The position numbers were made by a program, and so were the translations under genes. Below, piece after piece: positions 49,637-59,909 of a stretch of 64,000 bases of DNA. This DNA comes from Enterococcus saigonensis. GTDB taxonomy: Bacteria; Bacillota; Bacilli; Lactobacillales; Enterococcaceae. Within the stretch, counting starts at the first letter, position 1. The number at the start of each line of letters is the position of its first letter. Below the pieces are notes generated by a model, which was given only the letters and a program-made list of their open reading frames with translations, was not told the DNA's origin and ran no database searches. The stretch spans positions 2,460,001-2,524,000 of the forward strand of contig NZ_AP022822.1 in the NCBI RefSeq assembly GCF_011397115.1. The letters are read 5' to 3'.

Positions 49637-52600
49637 TTAATCGACTGACTTCAACGCTTCTAACATATCCACATTCTTCAAGCGATGGTTGACAACAAAT
49701 CCCAAGATTGTCGTCACTATTGCAATAATCAATGCCGGAATCAAGAAGCTTCCTCCCCCTAAAGCTGGATTGAACATCACATCATCTGGTGGCACAACTG
49801 TGATGATATATTGATGTAGTATCTCCCCTACGCCAAAACCTGCTAGTACCCCGAGTATCGTTAAAAGAATCGTCTCCCGGTAGATATACATCGTCACTTC
49901 TTTGTCATAAAAACCGAGAACTTTAATTGTCGATAATTCACGAATCCGCTCTGAGACATTGATATTGGTTAAGTTATACAAGATTACAATCCCCAATAAG
50001 GCAGCAATTACAATTAAAACCTTCATGATTTTATTTAAAGAATTCACAATGGTGTGAACTTGATTAATCGAAGTCGTATTTTGAACGACCCCCTCAACAC
50101 CCGCAAGATTCATGAATTTTGCTGCTTGTTTTTCTGTATTGCTAATAGAGTTATTTTCTAAATTCACTAAATAGGCATTCGTTTGGTAGTCTGTTCCAAA
50201 GATATGTTCGTAGCCGGCTTTGCTAGTAAAGGCAAAGTGTCCCATATACATCTCGGTAATTTCGTTAACTTTCATCTTGTGACTAACATTATTCGCGTCC
50301 TTCAGTGTGACTGTATCCCCTGTTTCTACATTCAACAATTTCGCCAATCGTTCTGAGATAATCACACCATCATCTGGGAGTTTCAAAGAGGCGCCCGTTT
50401 TACGATTATCCAATGTCACATAATTTTTTAATTGGTCCTTCTCACTGGGAACAATCAGCTTAATTTCTTGGGCATCTTTGTTGTCTCCTGCTATTTTACT
50501 CATTGCCTCATAGTGGATTCCTAGAGACTCCTTCACTGCAGTCTCTTGCAATTGATCTGCTATTTCGATTTTTTGTTTGTCTAGTAGTCGGTCATTTTCA
50601 GCGACGATCATATCATAGTGAATAATCTCTCCAAATTGGCGCTCACTAATCCCACCAATTGAGTGTTGTACACTAAATCCAGCAAATAGTAATGCCACCG
50701 CTCCGGCTACACCAAAAATTGTCATCAACATCCGCTTTTTGTAACGGAAAATATTTCGAGCAGTTACTTTGTGAGTGAAACTCATTTTATTCCAAATGAA
50801 AGGAATTCTTTCTAATAGAATTTTAGAGCCAGCTGCTGGTGGTTTAGGTAATAACAATTGCGCTGGTTTTTCCTTTAGTTCCTTGGCTGCAACTAACCAG
50901 GCAGGCACAATTGAACTAATGACCGCTAACAAAATGGCTACTAATGAAATCCATGGGTTAAAATGCCATTCAATATTTTGGAAAACAAACCCATCATGAT
51001 AGGCGTTATAAACAATGAATGGTAATAGCGTATGCCCAAGGATAATCCCAATAATCGTTCCCAAGAGACTTGATACTAAGCCATAAAAAGTAAATTTCTT
51101 CAACACATCTTTATTGGAGTAGCCCAAAGCCTTCAAGGTTCCTGAATTAATTCGTTCTTCGTCAACAAAACGCGCCATCGTAGTCGAAGTGACCAAGGCT
51201 GCCACAAAGTACAAGAAAATCGGAAAAACATTGGCTAAGGCATCCACAATTTCAGAGATTGTGCTATACATCTTATAGCCGACACTCCCGGGAATCTCAC
51301 GGCGACTATTCAAGCTATAAACCGGTGCTTTCAACTTATCTAAGGTTTCTTGAGCGTCGTTTAGCTTTTCTTCGGCGTCTTTGATTTCTTTTTCGGCATC
51401 GGGTTCTTTTTCATCAAACTCTTTTTGCTTTTCAGCCAATTCATCTTTTGCGGCTGATAAATCCGTCTCCTTGCTTGCCAATTCAGACTTAGCAGCGGCT
51501 AATTTATCTTTATTTGCTTGGTATTCCGCTGATTTCGTATCTAGCGTCTCTACGCCTTTTGTCCATTCGGCTAAGCCAGCATAATAGGTTGCTTGATTTT
51601 GTTTATAGCTTGCTTGACCATTATTATACTGAGTCAAAGCTGCTTGATACTGTTGTTGTTTTTCGGCTAAGACTTGTTGGTTTGCTGCGATACTTTGTTT
51701 AGCTGCTGCTAATTGTTGCTCTCCATTATTAATTTGAGCTTGGGCTTTGGCAAGCTGTTGTTGGCCGGCACTGATTTTAGCAGCGGCCTGATCCAGTGCT
51801 TGCTTTTGAGCTGCCAGTTCTTTTTTAGCAGCGGCTACTTTAGCCATACCCGGATCATAAGTGTTTGTCTTAAACGCATCATATTCTGCTTGCGTAGCGC
51901 TTTGTTTGGCTGTCAACTCCGTCACTTGCTGCTGAACTTCTGCTTTTTTCTGATTCAGTGCTTGTTGTTGCGCTTCTAATTGTTGTTTTTGGTCTTCTGG
52001 CAAGTTGGGTTGCGCCAAGGCTTTGTCGATTGCTGCCAATTGTTGCTCAATTTGAGCCAATCCGGCATTGGCTTGATTGATGCCATTAGATAATTGTTTT
52101 AAGCCCGTCTCGTATTTTGCTTTTCCTTCATTTAGTTGTTTCTCACTGTTGCTAATTTCTTTTTCTGCTGCATCATACTTCACCTTACCCGCATTGTAGT
52201 TGGTTTGGGCAGTATCAAGTTCAGATTTTTTAGCTTCATATTCTTGTTTCGCTGTTGCTAGCTCAGATTCTTTTTTAGTAATCTGATTTTGACCCGTAGC
52301 CAGTTGGCTTTTTCCATTGGCAATCGCATTTGCACCTTCAGACAAATGTGCAGCCCCCGCATCTAATGAACTTTTTGCGGCATCCAACTGACTTTTTGCG
52401 GCTTGCAGTTGGTTCCATTTTTCAGCTAAGGTTGTTTTCCCGGTAGTCAAAGCTTCTTGGGCACTAGCTAATTGAGTTTCTCCTTGGCTGATAGCATCTT
52501 GAGCTTGCTGAATCTGTTTTCGACCGTCTGTTATTTTCAGCTCACCAGAGGCCAATTGTTCTTTGGCATCAGCTAATTGTTTTTTCGCATCATCAATTTT

Positions 52601-53398
52601 TTTCTGCCCATCATCAATCTGTTTCTGATACTCTTGCTGAATATCCGCTAACCGAATTTCTGGTTGGTCTTTTAACAACTCACTTAATGAATCTTTATGG
52701 GCTTGGATTTTATCCGTATATTCATCTGAATAAGGATTAACATTAGCGGTGTCTTTAAAGCTCATTCTAGCAAGCATATAGTATTGGGAATCAAACGTAT
52801 CCGGGGTAACAACACCATATCCTTTTAATTCCCCGCTGCCGGCTGTAGACTGACCCATATTGATATTGGAAAGAATCTCTGCTGAATAGACGAAACCGAC
52901 AATTTTAAATGCATTGGTTTTCAAAATTTTCGTTCCAGTAGCGTCGGCTTTTTCAGTTACTTTATAGGTGTCACCAATCTTGTATTTTCCGTTATGATTA
53001 TTGTCTAAGGCAATTTCATTCTCTTTTTTTGGTAATTGCCCTTTCACCAAATGGTATCCTGACAAGTCTTCTCCCATAGAATAAAGGCGAATCCCTTCAT
53101 CACTACCTTTTGTGACGACGTCCTTTAAGTAGCCGTACTCAATATGTTGCGTACCTTCTGCTTTATTAATGGTCTTTACATCGTTATTGTCCAACCCAAG
53201 GGGGCTAATCACGGTAATATCAGCACTATTTAACTTGTTTACATAGTTTTCACCTGTTGCCCGCATGTCAGGTCCGGTTACTTTCAATCCTACCAAGGCA
53301 AAAGAACCTAATAACATCAATCCAAATATCGAAAAGAATCGTCCTTTAGACTTTGAGATGGATTTAAAAACATCCTTCCAAAGCATTTTCTTCTTCAT
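49637..53398 (-). CDS. MacB/FtsX-type ABC permease with long coiled coil
   Basis: This 1253-residue membrane protein has an N-terminal transmembrane helix (about 20-40), a MacB-like extracellular domain, and then a coiled coil of about 450 residues (roughly 245-690) rich in Ala, Gln, Lys and Glu. Three more helices come at about 730-870, a second extracellular domain follows, and the final helices end with MLEALKSVD. AGGTGA precedes the ATG at 53398. It lies 10 bp after the ATPase gene and forms the exporter with it. Substrate unknown; such systems handle lipids, peptides or antimicrobial stress. Confidence 0.88.
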   Translation of the reverse strand: MKKKMLWKDVFKSISKSKGRFFSIFGLMLLGSFALVGLKVTGPDMRATGENYVNKLNSADITVISPLGLDNNDVKTINKAEGTQHIEYGYLKDVVTKGSDEGIRLYSMGEDLSGYHLVKGQLPKKENEIALDNNHNGKYKIGDTYKVTEKADATGTKILKTNAFKIVGFVYSAEILSNINMGQSTAGSGELKGYGVVTPDTFDSQYYMLARMSFKDTANVNPYSDEYTDKIQAHKDSLSELLKDQPEIRLADIQQEYQKQIDDGQKKIDDAKKQLADAKEQLASGELKITDGRKQIQQAQDAISQGETQLASAQEALTTGKTTLAEKWNQLQAAKSQLDAAKSSLDAGAAHLSEGANAIANGKSQLATGQNQITKKESELATAKQEYEAKKSELDTAQTNYNAGKVKYDAAEKEISNSEKQLNEGKAKYETGLKQLSNGINQANAGLAQIEQQLAAIDKALAQPNLPEDQKQQLEAQQQALNQKKAEVQQQVTELTAKQSATQAEYDAFKTNTYDPGMAKVAAAKKELAAQKQALDQAAAKISAGQQQLAKAQAQINNGEQQLAAAKQSIAANQQVLAEKQQQYQAALTQYNNGQASYKQNQATYYAGLAEWTKGVETLDTKSAEYQANKDKLAAAKSELASKETDLSAAKDELAEKQKEFDEKEPDAEKEIKDAEEKLNDAQETLDKLKAPVYSLNSRREIPGSVGYKMYSTISEIVDALANVFPIFLYFVAALVTSTTMARFVDEERINSGTLKALGYSNKDVLKKFTFYGLVSSLLGTIIGIILGHTLLPFIVYNAYHDGFVFQNIEWHFNPWISLVAILLAVISSIVPAWLVAAKELKEKPAQLLLPKPPAAGSKILLERIPFIWNKMSFTHKVTARNIFRYKKRMLMTIFGVAGAVALLFAGFSVQHSIGGISERQFGEIIHYDMIVAENDRLLDKQKIEIADQLQETAVKESLGIHYEAMSKIAGDNKDAQEIKLIVPSEKDQLKNYVTLDNRKTGASLKLPDDGVIISERLAKLLNVETGDTVTLKDANNVSHKMKVNEITEMYMGHFAFTSKAGYEHIFGTDYQTNAYLVNLENNSISNTEKQAAKFMNLAGVEGVVQNTTSINQVHTIVNSLNKIMKVLIVIAALLGIVILYNLTNINVSERIRELSTIKVLGFYDKEVTMYIYRETILLTILGVLAGFGVGEILHQYIITVVPPDDVMFNPALGGGSFLIPALIIAIVTTILGFVVNHRLKNVDMLEALKSVD

Positions 53399-53408
53399 AT
53401 CGCGTCAC

Positions 53409-54110
53409 CTACCATTCTATGTCTGCAATTGCCGTTGGGTTTGGGTTCAGATCAACGCTTTGAACCTTGGCATCTCGCATTCGAATGACGCGGTCAGCAA
53501 TTGGGGCAATCGCCGTATTGTGCGTTACAATAATCACTGTTGCACCTTGAACCCGGCTCATGTCTTGTAAAATTTGAAGAACTTGTTTTCCTGTTTCATA
53601 GTCCAGGGCCCCTGTAGGTTCGTCACATAATAGAATCTTTGGATTTTTGGCCACTGCCCGCGCAATGGAAACTCGTTGTTGTTCCCCACCAGAAAGTTGT
53701 GCCGGAAAATTATTCACTCGATTGGCTAAACCGACATTCTTTAACGTAGTAACTGGATCTGCTGCCCCTTCTACAATTTCAGAAGCTAATTCAACATTTT
53801 CCTTAGCAGTTAAGTTAGGCACGAGATTATAAAACTGAAAAACAAAACCGACATCTTCGCGACGATAACGGGTTAATTGTTTGGCATTATAGTTTGAAAT
53901 ATCTTTGCCATCAATAAAAATCTGCCCTTCATCATTGCTATCCATACCGCCTAAAATATTTAACATCGTTGATTTTCCTGCACCGGAGGCCCCTAAAATA
54001 ATGGCCAGTTCACCTTTTTCAACTTCAAAACTGACATCGTTATTGGCCGCAATGATTGTGTCACCCATTTTATAACGTTTCCAACTGTTTTTTACTTCGA
54101 TATAACTCAT
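53409..54110 (-). CDS. ABC transporter ATPase (MacB/LolD-type)
   Basis: This 233-residue ATPase has Walker A GASGAGKST, the Q-loop in VFQFYNL, signature LSGGEQQRVS, Walker B ILLCDEPTGALD and switch His in VTHN. The ATG at 54110 lies five bases after GGGGTGG, while the GTG at 54119 is inside that site. It is paired with the permease downstream and divergent from the TetR gene. Confidence 0.94.
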   Translation of the reverse strand: MSYIEVKNSWKRYKMGDTIIAANNDVSFEVEKGELAIILGASGAGKSTMLNILGGMDSNDEGQIFIDGKDISNYNAKQLTRYRREDVGFVFQFYNLVPNLTAKENVELASEIVEGAADPVTTLKNVGLANRVNNFPAQLSGGEQQRVSIARAVAKNPKILLCDEPTGALDYETGKQVLQILQDMSRVQGATVIIVTHNTAIAPIADRVIRMRDAKVQSVDLNPNPTAIADIEW

Positions 54111-54228
54111 CGTATCCACCCCTTATTAAAACATCGTGTTGATTTAAGAATGATTTCAGTATAGAATGAGTTATCAAAACATGCAATTGACACAATATTG
54201 AAAAGTGTTCATTTAAGGGGGACTTATT

Positions 54229-54822
54229 TTGAAAAGACGCCACACTTCAACAAAAAATGACATTAGAGAAACTTTTATTCATTTATTAAATACAAAAGGG
54301 TTTGACAATTTAACAGTCAGTGATATTTCACGAGGAGCTGACATTAATCGTGGAACATTCTATCTCCATTACGTTGATAAATATGATTTAATGGAAAAGT
54401 TAGAAATGGAAGTTATCTATGATTTGAAACAAATTATGCTGTTAGATACCGCTACACAACCAAAAATATCTGACCAGTCATTTGATTTAATCCCTTACGA
54501 TCGCATCGTAAAAGCTTTATATTATTTAAAAGAAGATTTCAATTTTATCTCTGCTCTATCAGAAAAAGGTGGGGATCCTAATTTCCCTACACTTATCAAA
54601 GAGGTCATGAAAGAAACACTCTTAGCGAAAATCGATACCTTTGATCCGTTACATTTTTCCAAAAAAGGAATTCCAGAAGAATATGCGATTGAAATTCTAT
54701 TATCTAGCATTGTCGCAATCATCATGGTTTGGATTCACAAAGGAGGCGTTGAATCTCCCGAAGAAATAGGACGGATGATTGACCTCACCAAACATCTGTC
54801 ACCAAATGAACTTTTATTGTGA
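54229..54822 (+). CDS. TetR-family regulator of the ABC exporter
   Basis: This 197-residue protein has an N-terminal TetR helix-turn-helix (LTVSDISRGADINRGTFYLH, residues about 25-44) and an all-helical C-terminal ligand domain. The start is a TTG with AGGGGGA upstream. It is divergent from the ABC operon, sharing a 118-bp promoter region; TTGACA at 54187-54192 may be its -35. It is probably the repressor of the exporter. Confidence 0.88.
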   Translation: MKRRHTSTKNDIRETFIHLLNTKGFDNLTVSDISRGADINRGTFYLHYVDKYDLMEKLEMEVIYDLKQIMLLDTATQPKISDQSFDLIPYDRIVKALYYLKEDFNFISALSEKGGDPNFPTLIKEVMKETLLAKIDTFDPLHFSKKGIPEEYAIEILLSSIVAIIMVWIHKGGVESPEEIGRMIDLTKHLSPNELLL

Positions 54823-54974
54823 TTTTTTTCCAGTTAAATTCCAAGCTGTATCGTTAATCCTGCAAAAAGTACGAATCATCTTCTGATAAACTAATCATCA
54901 TAAAAAAGTGCTAAACTATAACATCATAGTGATTTACGTTACCTGTATATGCAGTCAGTCTTAATTATGAAAGT

Positions 54975-55014
54975 AAAAAAGTTCAACCTACTTTAAAAGT
55001 AAGTTGAACTTTTT
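54975..55014. terminator. Bidirectional terminator
   Basis: AAGTTCAACCTACTTT and AAAGTAAGTTGAACTT form a stem with one mismatch, flanked by A6 and T6. It lies between the TetR gene (plus) and the wall protein (minus) and can serve both. Confidence 0.78.
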
Positions 55015-55030
55015 TACTTATTGCAACTAC

Positions 55031-58000
55031 TTATCTTCTTTTACGATAAAAGAGATAGGCTACAGCTACTATCATGCCCAAACCACTAATGCGTAAATAC
55101 CAATTTGGCTGATCGCCAGTGTGGGGATAACGATTCTTGTTGGACGAATTTGATGTAGTTGTTGTAGTAGATATCGGTGTCTTTGTTGTATCAGTTGCGG
55201 TTGTGCTTGATTCTATTGTTGGTTCCGTTGTTGATTCCGTTGGTGATTCCGTTGTTGATTCTGTTGTTGGTTCTTTCTTATTTGACATTTGCAAAAAAAG
55301 TACCTGCGCTTCATTTTCATGTGTAATCACAAAAGCTAACGGTGTGGAATCCAATTCATAGCCTGGTAATGTTTTTTTCTCCACAAATTGGTAGCGGCCA
55401 AAAGCAAGGTCTTTGACGAAAATGCGACCATTTTTATCTGTTTTGTATGTGTTAAGTAATGTACCATCTGACTTTTCTAACGCGAAGACCACTCCGGACA
55501 TTACTTCTTTTGTATCCTCATCTCTCTTTTCAAGGGCTACTTGACCTGTACTACTACCCTTTTTTTGATTTATTATAGTTATTGTTTGTTCATCTGTTTC
55601 TTTATCGCTAACAAAAAGATGATAAAGTTTTCCATCGGCTTGGTAGCCATCAGGAGCTTTTGTCTCTATAACATCATATTTACCAAAAGGAAGATTATCA
55701 AAGTAAGCTTCTCCTTGTTCATTCGTTTTTGTGTGCTGATTAAAATCACGTTGATGCTCATTGCGAATTGCGAATTCTGCGCCAGCTAACGGCACTCCAT
55801 TTTCGTCAGTTTTAATAATCTTACCACTGCCTAGCTGAAGTGGCGTTTTATGATTGGTCCATTTTTCTACCGTGACATTAGTTTCTTTGTCATAGCCAAC
55901 GCTGACTTTTTTGACTAGATTAGTCGCATTATATCCAGATGGTGCTTGTAATTCTCGGACTTCATAAATACCTTGGGCCAATTCGTTAAAATATGCTTCC
56001 CCATTGGAATTAGTTTTTTGTTCCATATACTCTTTTTGACCAAGTGCACGGACACCAAAAACTGCCCCTTGTAAAGGTTGCCCACTTTCTTGATCAGACT
56101 TTAGAATCTTCAGACTGCCTTTTTTGATGGTTGTCTTTTTGTTGCTCCATTTTCCTAAATTGACCATTTGTCCATCTTCGTTTACGTGTATCACTAGCGG
56201 GTGTGGAGTCAATTCATAGCCAGGTAAAGAGTGTAATTCTGCAACTGTATAAAAAGCACCGGCATTTAAATCTGTGAATTTGACGTTCCCATTATGATCA
56301 GTTTCTTTACTAATAAAATCTCGTTGACCGAATTCTCTCACACCAAATTTCACACCGGCTAGCGGTTCTCCAGTTAAAGAATCAATCTTAGTTAATTGAA
56401 TACTTCCTTTTTTTATTTCTTGTACTTTATTAGAAACCTCTATCACAGCTTTTTTTTGATTTTCTCCCACATAGATAATTTGTGGATGCCGATCAACTTG
56501 GTAGCCACTTGGTGAAGTTAATTCTACTAACTCATAGTAACCTGGGATAAGATTTTCAAATTCTGCATTGCCTTTTGTGTTCGTTTCCGCTTTAAAAAAC
56601 TTATGCTCCCGTAAACCTCTTAACCCAAAGACTGCTCCAGCTAACGCTTCGTGAGTATCAGCATCAACTTTATGAACTTGAATTTTTACGCGGGCAACTG
56701 TCTTTTTCCGATTTTCTAACGTTAAATGAATGGTCGGCTTTTCTTCACTTATTACTACTGAATGGATTGTCGTTGATAGCGCGTAACCTGCCGGTGCTTT
56801 TGTTTCAATAATTTCATAATCGCCATACGCCAAATCACTAAAGGTTAGATTCCCTTGCGCATTTGTTTCTTTAACGGCAATAAAATTTGTTGCACCTTTT
56901 TTTCGAATACCAAACTCGGCTCCAGCTAAAACAGTATGGTTTTGACTATCTTCTTTTTGTAACAGAACTTCTCCTTGTTTTTCTTGCTCTATTTCTGGTA
57001 ACCACGGATTATAAAAATTGTGAATTTCCATACCATCACGTTGATGAAGATTCTTTACAAAGACATAGCCATTGATACTTCCAGAATGATATACCACTGT
57101 TGCTTTTGGTGCGATGATACTCCCAATAGTAAAACTATGATAATAGTTTTTACCATTGTCTTTTCCATAATTGTCTGCACCATTATTTGTTATTCCGGGC
57201 AAAGAAGTATCCGGATAGCTACCGTCATCTTCAAGATAATTTGTAATGCTTTGGGCGTTGGGTAAGTAAAAAGAAACTTTACTTGCCAATTCACGATAAG
57301 TGCCGCTTTCTTGTTGAAAAGCTCCAGCAATACTTGTGCCATTCATAATAATTTTTGTAGCCGATGAGGTCACAATAATTTGTTTGTAGCGATCTCCTTG
57401 TAAGTACGCTGCTGGAATTGCCAATGTTTTAATCTCTAAAGGATCCGTTGCCTGATCCATTTTTAAAATTAGGACGCGTGAATCACGCGCAGATTCAATT
57501 AATTGAATTCCAGAACCTTGATAAACTTTAGCACCCAAGTTATTTGTTAATTGATCCAACTTTTCTGTCAACTGATCTTGTTGCATTTGCAAACTGGAAA
57601 AGGCGCCATCTATCACATTATCACTCGTTTTATACGCAACCGCAGAAAACCATTCTCCTAAATTTTTGTAAATCCAATCATTCATACTTAATCGACCAAC
57701 CAACCAGCCCTGTGTTTTACCGTTGGTTGTTCGATTTTCCACGACTGGTTTTACCCATTCACTAGTGGCACGATTATCAATTTTTCCTCCGATCAGAACA
57801 TTTACAAATTGATCTTCTCGAATAGGATCACCAATTGTGGTATTTATTTCCCGAAAAGAAGCACCGTAAGTAAACGTTTGCAAATCGTCCGGGAAAACAC
57901 TATCTCCTTTAACTGCAATGGCACCTTCCGTATCAGCCATATTCGCAGAATGTTGTCCGGTTAAATAGGCATTATAATACCAAAGATTACTTAATTTATC

Positions 58001-58588
58001 TTCATCTGAAGTCGGAAGCGGGCGAACCACTGCCCCTCTAACAATGCCGGTATCATTGGCCTTTTTAATTGGTAGACTACTCGAACTTTCCGTTGTATTT
58101 TTCAAAATATCTGCTGTCGTATCGCGGGTAACACTAGAATCTTGTGCTTGGCTATTCTTTATTTCTGGGTTCGTAGACGCTTTGGCACCTGTTGTCTCAT
58201 GAGATGATGAATTTTGAACAGTAGCTTGTGTGATCGAGACGGTTACTTTTTCTGTTTCTTCTTTTTCACCTGATTGCACAGCGGCGATTACATACTCCCC
58301 AACTTTATTGGCTTGATAATGATACGTCACGCTTTCGGAATGTACACTTTCTTGGGTTAGGCTAAAACCTGTACTAGGTGTCACCTGAAGTTCTAATTCT
58401 TCTGGGTTTGTGGTCGAAACCACTAATTCTCCTTGGTCAAGCACCTTAGTAGGCTGTGGTTTAAATGCTAACCTTAGTGGCTTGTCAGCCGCTGATACAG
58501 AATGAGAAAAAATAACAGATAAAACAATTGGAAAGAGTAATATTCCAACAAACAACATTTTCCCTAACTTTTCAATTTTCCTTTCCAT
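55031..58588 (-). CDS. Wall-anchored SpaA/Cna-B repeat surface protein
   Basis: This 1185-residue protein has a signal peptide (cleavage near Ala33) and an Ig-like N-terminal region. A large domain of choice-of-anchor-A type follows (YYNAYLTGQHSANMADTEGA, about 205-500). Six SpaA/Cna-B repeats come next (about 540-1110), each with a G(A/V)xFG(I/V)R core and a YE-x-E-x3-P-x-GY end. A Thr/Ser/Glu-rich wall spanner and a sorting signal with YPHTG, a helix and YRKRR complete it. AAAGGAGG lies before the ATG. It is an adhesin candidate. The sorting motif departs from LPXTG. Confidence 0.9.
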   Translation of the reverse strand: MERKIEKLGKMLFVGILLFPIVLSVIFSHSVSAADKPLRLAFKPQPTKVLDQGELVVSTTNPEELELQVTPSTGFSLTQESVHSESVTYHYQANKVGEYVIAAVQSGEKEETEKVTVSITQATVQNSSSHETTGAKASTNPEIKNSQAQDSSVTRDTTADILKNTTESSSSLPIKKANDTGIVRGAVVRPLPTSDEDKLSNLWYYNAYLTGQHSANMADTEGAIAVKGDSVFPDDLQTFTYGASFREINTTIGDPIREDQFVNVLIGGKIDNRATSEWVKPVVENRTTNGKTQGWLVGRLSMNDWIYKNLGEWFSAVAYKTSDNVIDGAFSSLQMQQDQLTEKLDQLTNNLGAKVYQGSGIQLIESARDSRVLILKMDQATDPLEIKTLAIPAAYLQGDRYKQIIVTSSATKIIMNGTSIAGAFQQESGTYRELASKVSFYLPNAQSITNYLEDDGSYPDTSLPGITNNGADNYGKDNGKNYYHSFTIGSIIAPKATVVYHSGSINGYVFVKNLHQRDGMEIHNFYNPWLPEIEQEKQGEVLLQKEDSQNHTVLAGAEFGIRKKGATNFIAVKETNAQGNLTFSDLAYGDYEIIETKAPAGYALSTTIHSVVISEEKPTIHLTLENRKKTVARVKIQVHKVDADTHEALAGAVFGLRGLREHKFFKAETNTKGNAEFENLIPGYYELVELTSPSGYQVDRHPQIIYVGENQKKAVIEVSNKVQEIKKGSIQLTKIDSLTGEPLAGVKFGVREFGQRDFISKETDHNGNVKFTDLNAGAFYTVAELHSLPGYELTPHPLVIHVNEDGQMVNLGKWSNKKTTIKKGSLKILKSDQESGQPLQGAVFGVRALGQKEYMEQKTNSNGEAYFNELAQGIYEVRELQAPSGYNATNLVKKVSVGYDKETNVTVEKWTNHKTPLQLGSGKIIKTDENGVPLAGAEFAIRNEHQRDFNQHTKTNEQGEAYFDNLPFGKYDVIETKAPDGYQADGKLYHLFVSDKETDEQTITIINQKKGSSTGQVALEKRDEDTKEVMSGVVFALEKSDGTLLNTYKTDKNGRIFVKDLAFGRYQFVEKKTLPGYELDSTPLAFVITHENEAQVLFLQMSNKKEPTTESTTESPTESTTEPTIESSTTATDTTKTPISTTTTTSNSSNKNRYPHTGDQPNWYLRISGLGMIVAVAYLFYRKRR
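55202..55276. repeat. Short tandem repeat in the wall-spanning region
   Basis: Degenerate 12-bp units of the type GTTGTTGATTCC recur about six times and encode the Thr-Glu-Ser-(Thr/Pro) repeats. Such arrays may vary in copy number by slippage without shifting frame. Confidence 0.6.
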
Positions 58589-58918
58589 CGCAATTCCTCC
58601 TTTTGAGGGAGTATATAGCCATGAAAAGATTCTTTCAAGTAATTGCGATTACTAAATTTTTCTAACCAAAATACATATATTTTTTTTATTTTAATGACTT
58701 CTTTTAAAGCGTCTTTGTTTTATTAAATTATCTCTGACTATCCTTCTTAATTAAAAGCGGGAAAATAAAATAACAAAAACAAGACTGGGGCGAAAAATTT
58801 GCTCCAGTCTTGTTATAAAAATTTATTCTCCGTGAATCAAAGACCCTTTGGCCTTGTTTGGACAACTGCTTTTCTATTAGAAATACTTTTCATTTCTATC
58901 AAGCCACCTATTTCATGC
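58589..58918. other. Intergenic region with terminator
   Basis: These 330 bp hold no gene. The terminator at 58778-58814 and the promoter region of the surface protein are the only features seen. Confidence 0.6.
58778..58814 (-). terminator. Terminator after the coiled-coil protein gene
   Basis: AACAAGACTGG (58778-58788) pairs perfectly with CCAGTCTTGTT (58804-58814); TTTGTTATTTTATTTT follows on the minus strand. It lies 105 bp beyond the stop codon of the gene ending at 58919. Confidence 0.78.
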
Positions 58919-59737
58919 CTAGTTAGCATTATCTGTGCTACTTGTCTTTTCGTCATCTTCTATACCACTAGGATTTTCATTATCTTCTTGCTCTGATTCA
59001 TTTGGTACTAATTCTGGTTCTGATTCTATATCATTTTCATGCTCTTGTTCTGATTGGTTTTCTTCTTGACTGTTTTGTGGTGGAACTTGGGGTTGGGTAT
59101 AATTGGGATAACTTGGCTGGGTGTATTCTGATTGATTGGTTGCTTCTTCATACTGATTTGTAAAAGAGGAATCTGTTTCACTACTATTATTTGCTTCTGC
59201 TTCTAGTTGCGCTGCTTGCTGGGCTGCCGCTTCCTCCGCTTTCGCTTTTTCATCTGCCGCTTTTTTTATTTTTGTGGTTAGATCATCTAATTTTAGTTGG
59301 GCAGCTTTTTTATCTGCCTTTAAATATTCATCTGTCATTTTATCAATTAATTTTTGTGCCGTTTTAATATCCGATTCTTTTTGGGAATCTTCAGCGTCTT
59401 TGATGGCACTTTCTACTTCTACGAGTTGTTTTAATAGGGCAGCCAATTTTGTCATTTTTACTTGTAACGCAGATTTTACTTGCTGATTTTCACTTGTTAT
59501 TCTCTTTATCGCGTGATTTGCAGCGTCAATATGATTTTTGTCTCGCGTTTTATAAGCTAATTCAACCGCTTGTTCCGCTTTATTTACAATTTCGATTTTC
59601 TTTTGCGTTATTTCGCGTTTTTGAATTGCTAATTGTTCAGCTTGTACTTCCTTATTATAGTGCATGGTACCATATGTAACGACGCTCCCAGCGGTAATAA
59701 ATGCTATTATTACAAATAAAAAGCCACTTTTTTTCAT
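58919..59737 (-). CDS. Membrane-anchored coiled-coil protein with acidic tail
   Basis: This 272-residue protein has an N-terminal signal anchor (GFLFVIIAFITAGSVVTYGT, residues about 5-24). A helical coiled coil follows at about 30-180, rich in Lys, Ala and Glu, and then a Gln/Pro/Tyr-rich linker and an acidic tail (residues about 225-272). GGGAGG lies seven bases before the ATG. No family is recognised. It is probably extracellular and attached to the membrane. It lies upstream of the wall protein, separated by a terminator. Confidence 0.72.
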   Translation of the reverse strand: MKKSGFLFVIIAFITAGSVVTYGTMHYNKEVQAEQLAIQKREITQKKIEIVNKAEQAVELAYKTRDKNHIDAANHAIKRITSENQQVKSALQVKMTKLAALLKQLVEVESAIKDAEDSQKESDIKTAQKLIDKMTDEYLKADKKAAQLKLDDLTTKIKKAADEKAKAEEAAAQQAAQLEAEANNSSETDSSFTNQYEEATNQSEYTQPSYPNYTQPQVPPQNSQEENQSEQEHENDIESEPELVPNESEQEDNENPSGIEDDEKTSSTDNAN

Positions 59738-59909
59738 CTTTTTTCCTCCCAAATTTTTTTTCATTCTACTTTATTGCCTAAAAATATTCCCCTATGACTA
59801 TATTTTATCATGTTCAAGATTAGTTACAAACTCATATAAAAAAAGCCTTATCCAAATTACTTAGATAAGGTCTTTCGTTATTTAAAATTAATCAACTCGC
59901 TATTAGTGT

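Noticed and set aside
55202..55276. Possible CRISPR-like array of short repeats
   Set aside because: The units are 12 bp with no spacers and encode protein repeats, so it is a coding tandem repeat.
55137..55361. Val/Ser/Asp-rich plus-strand frame in the surface protein gene
   Set aside because: It is the antisense of the Thr/Ser/Glu repeat region; repetitive composition keeps it open by chance.
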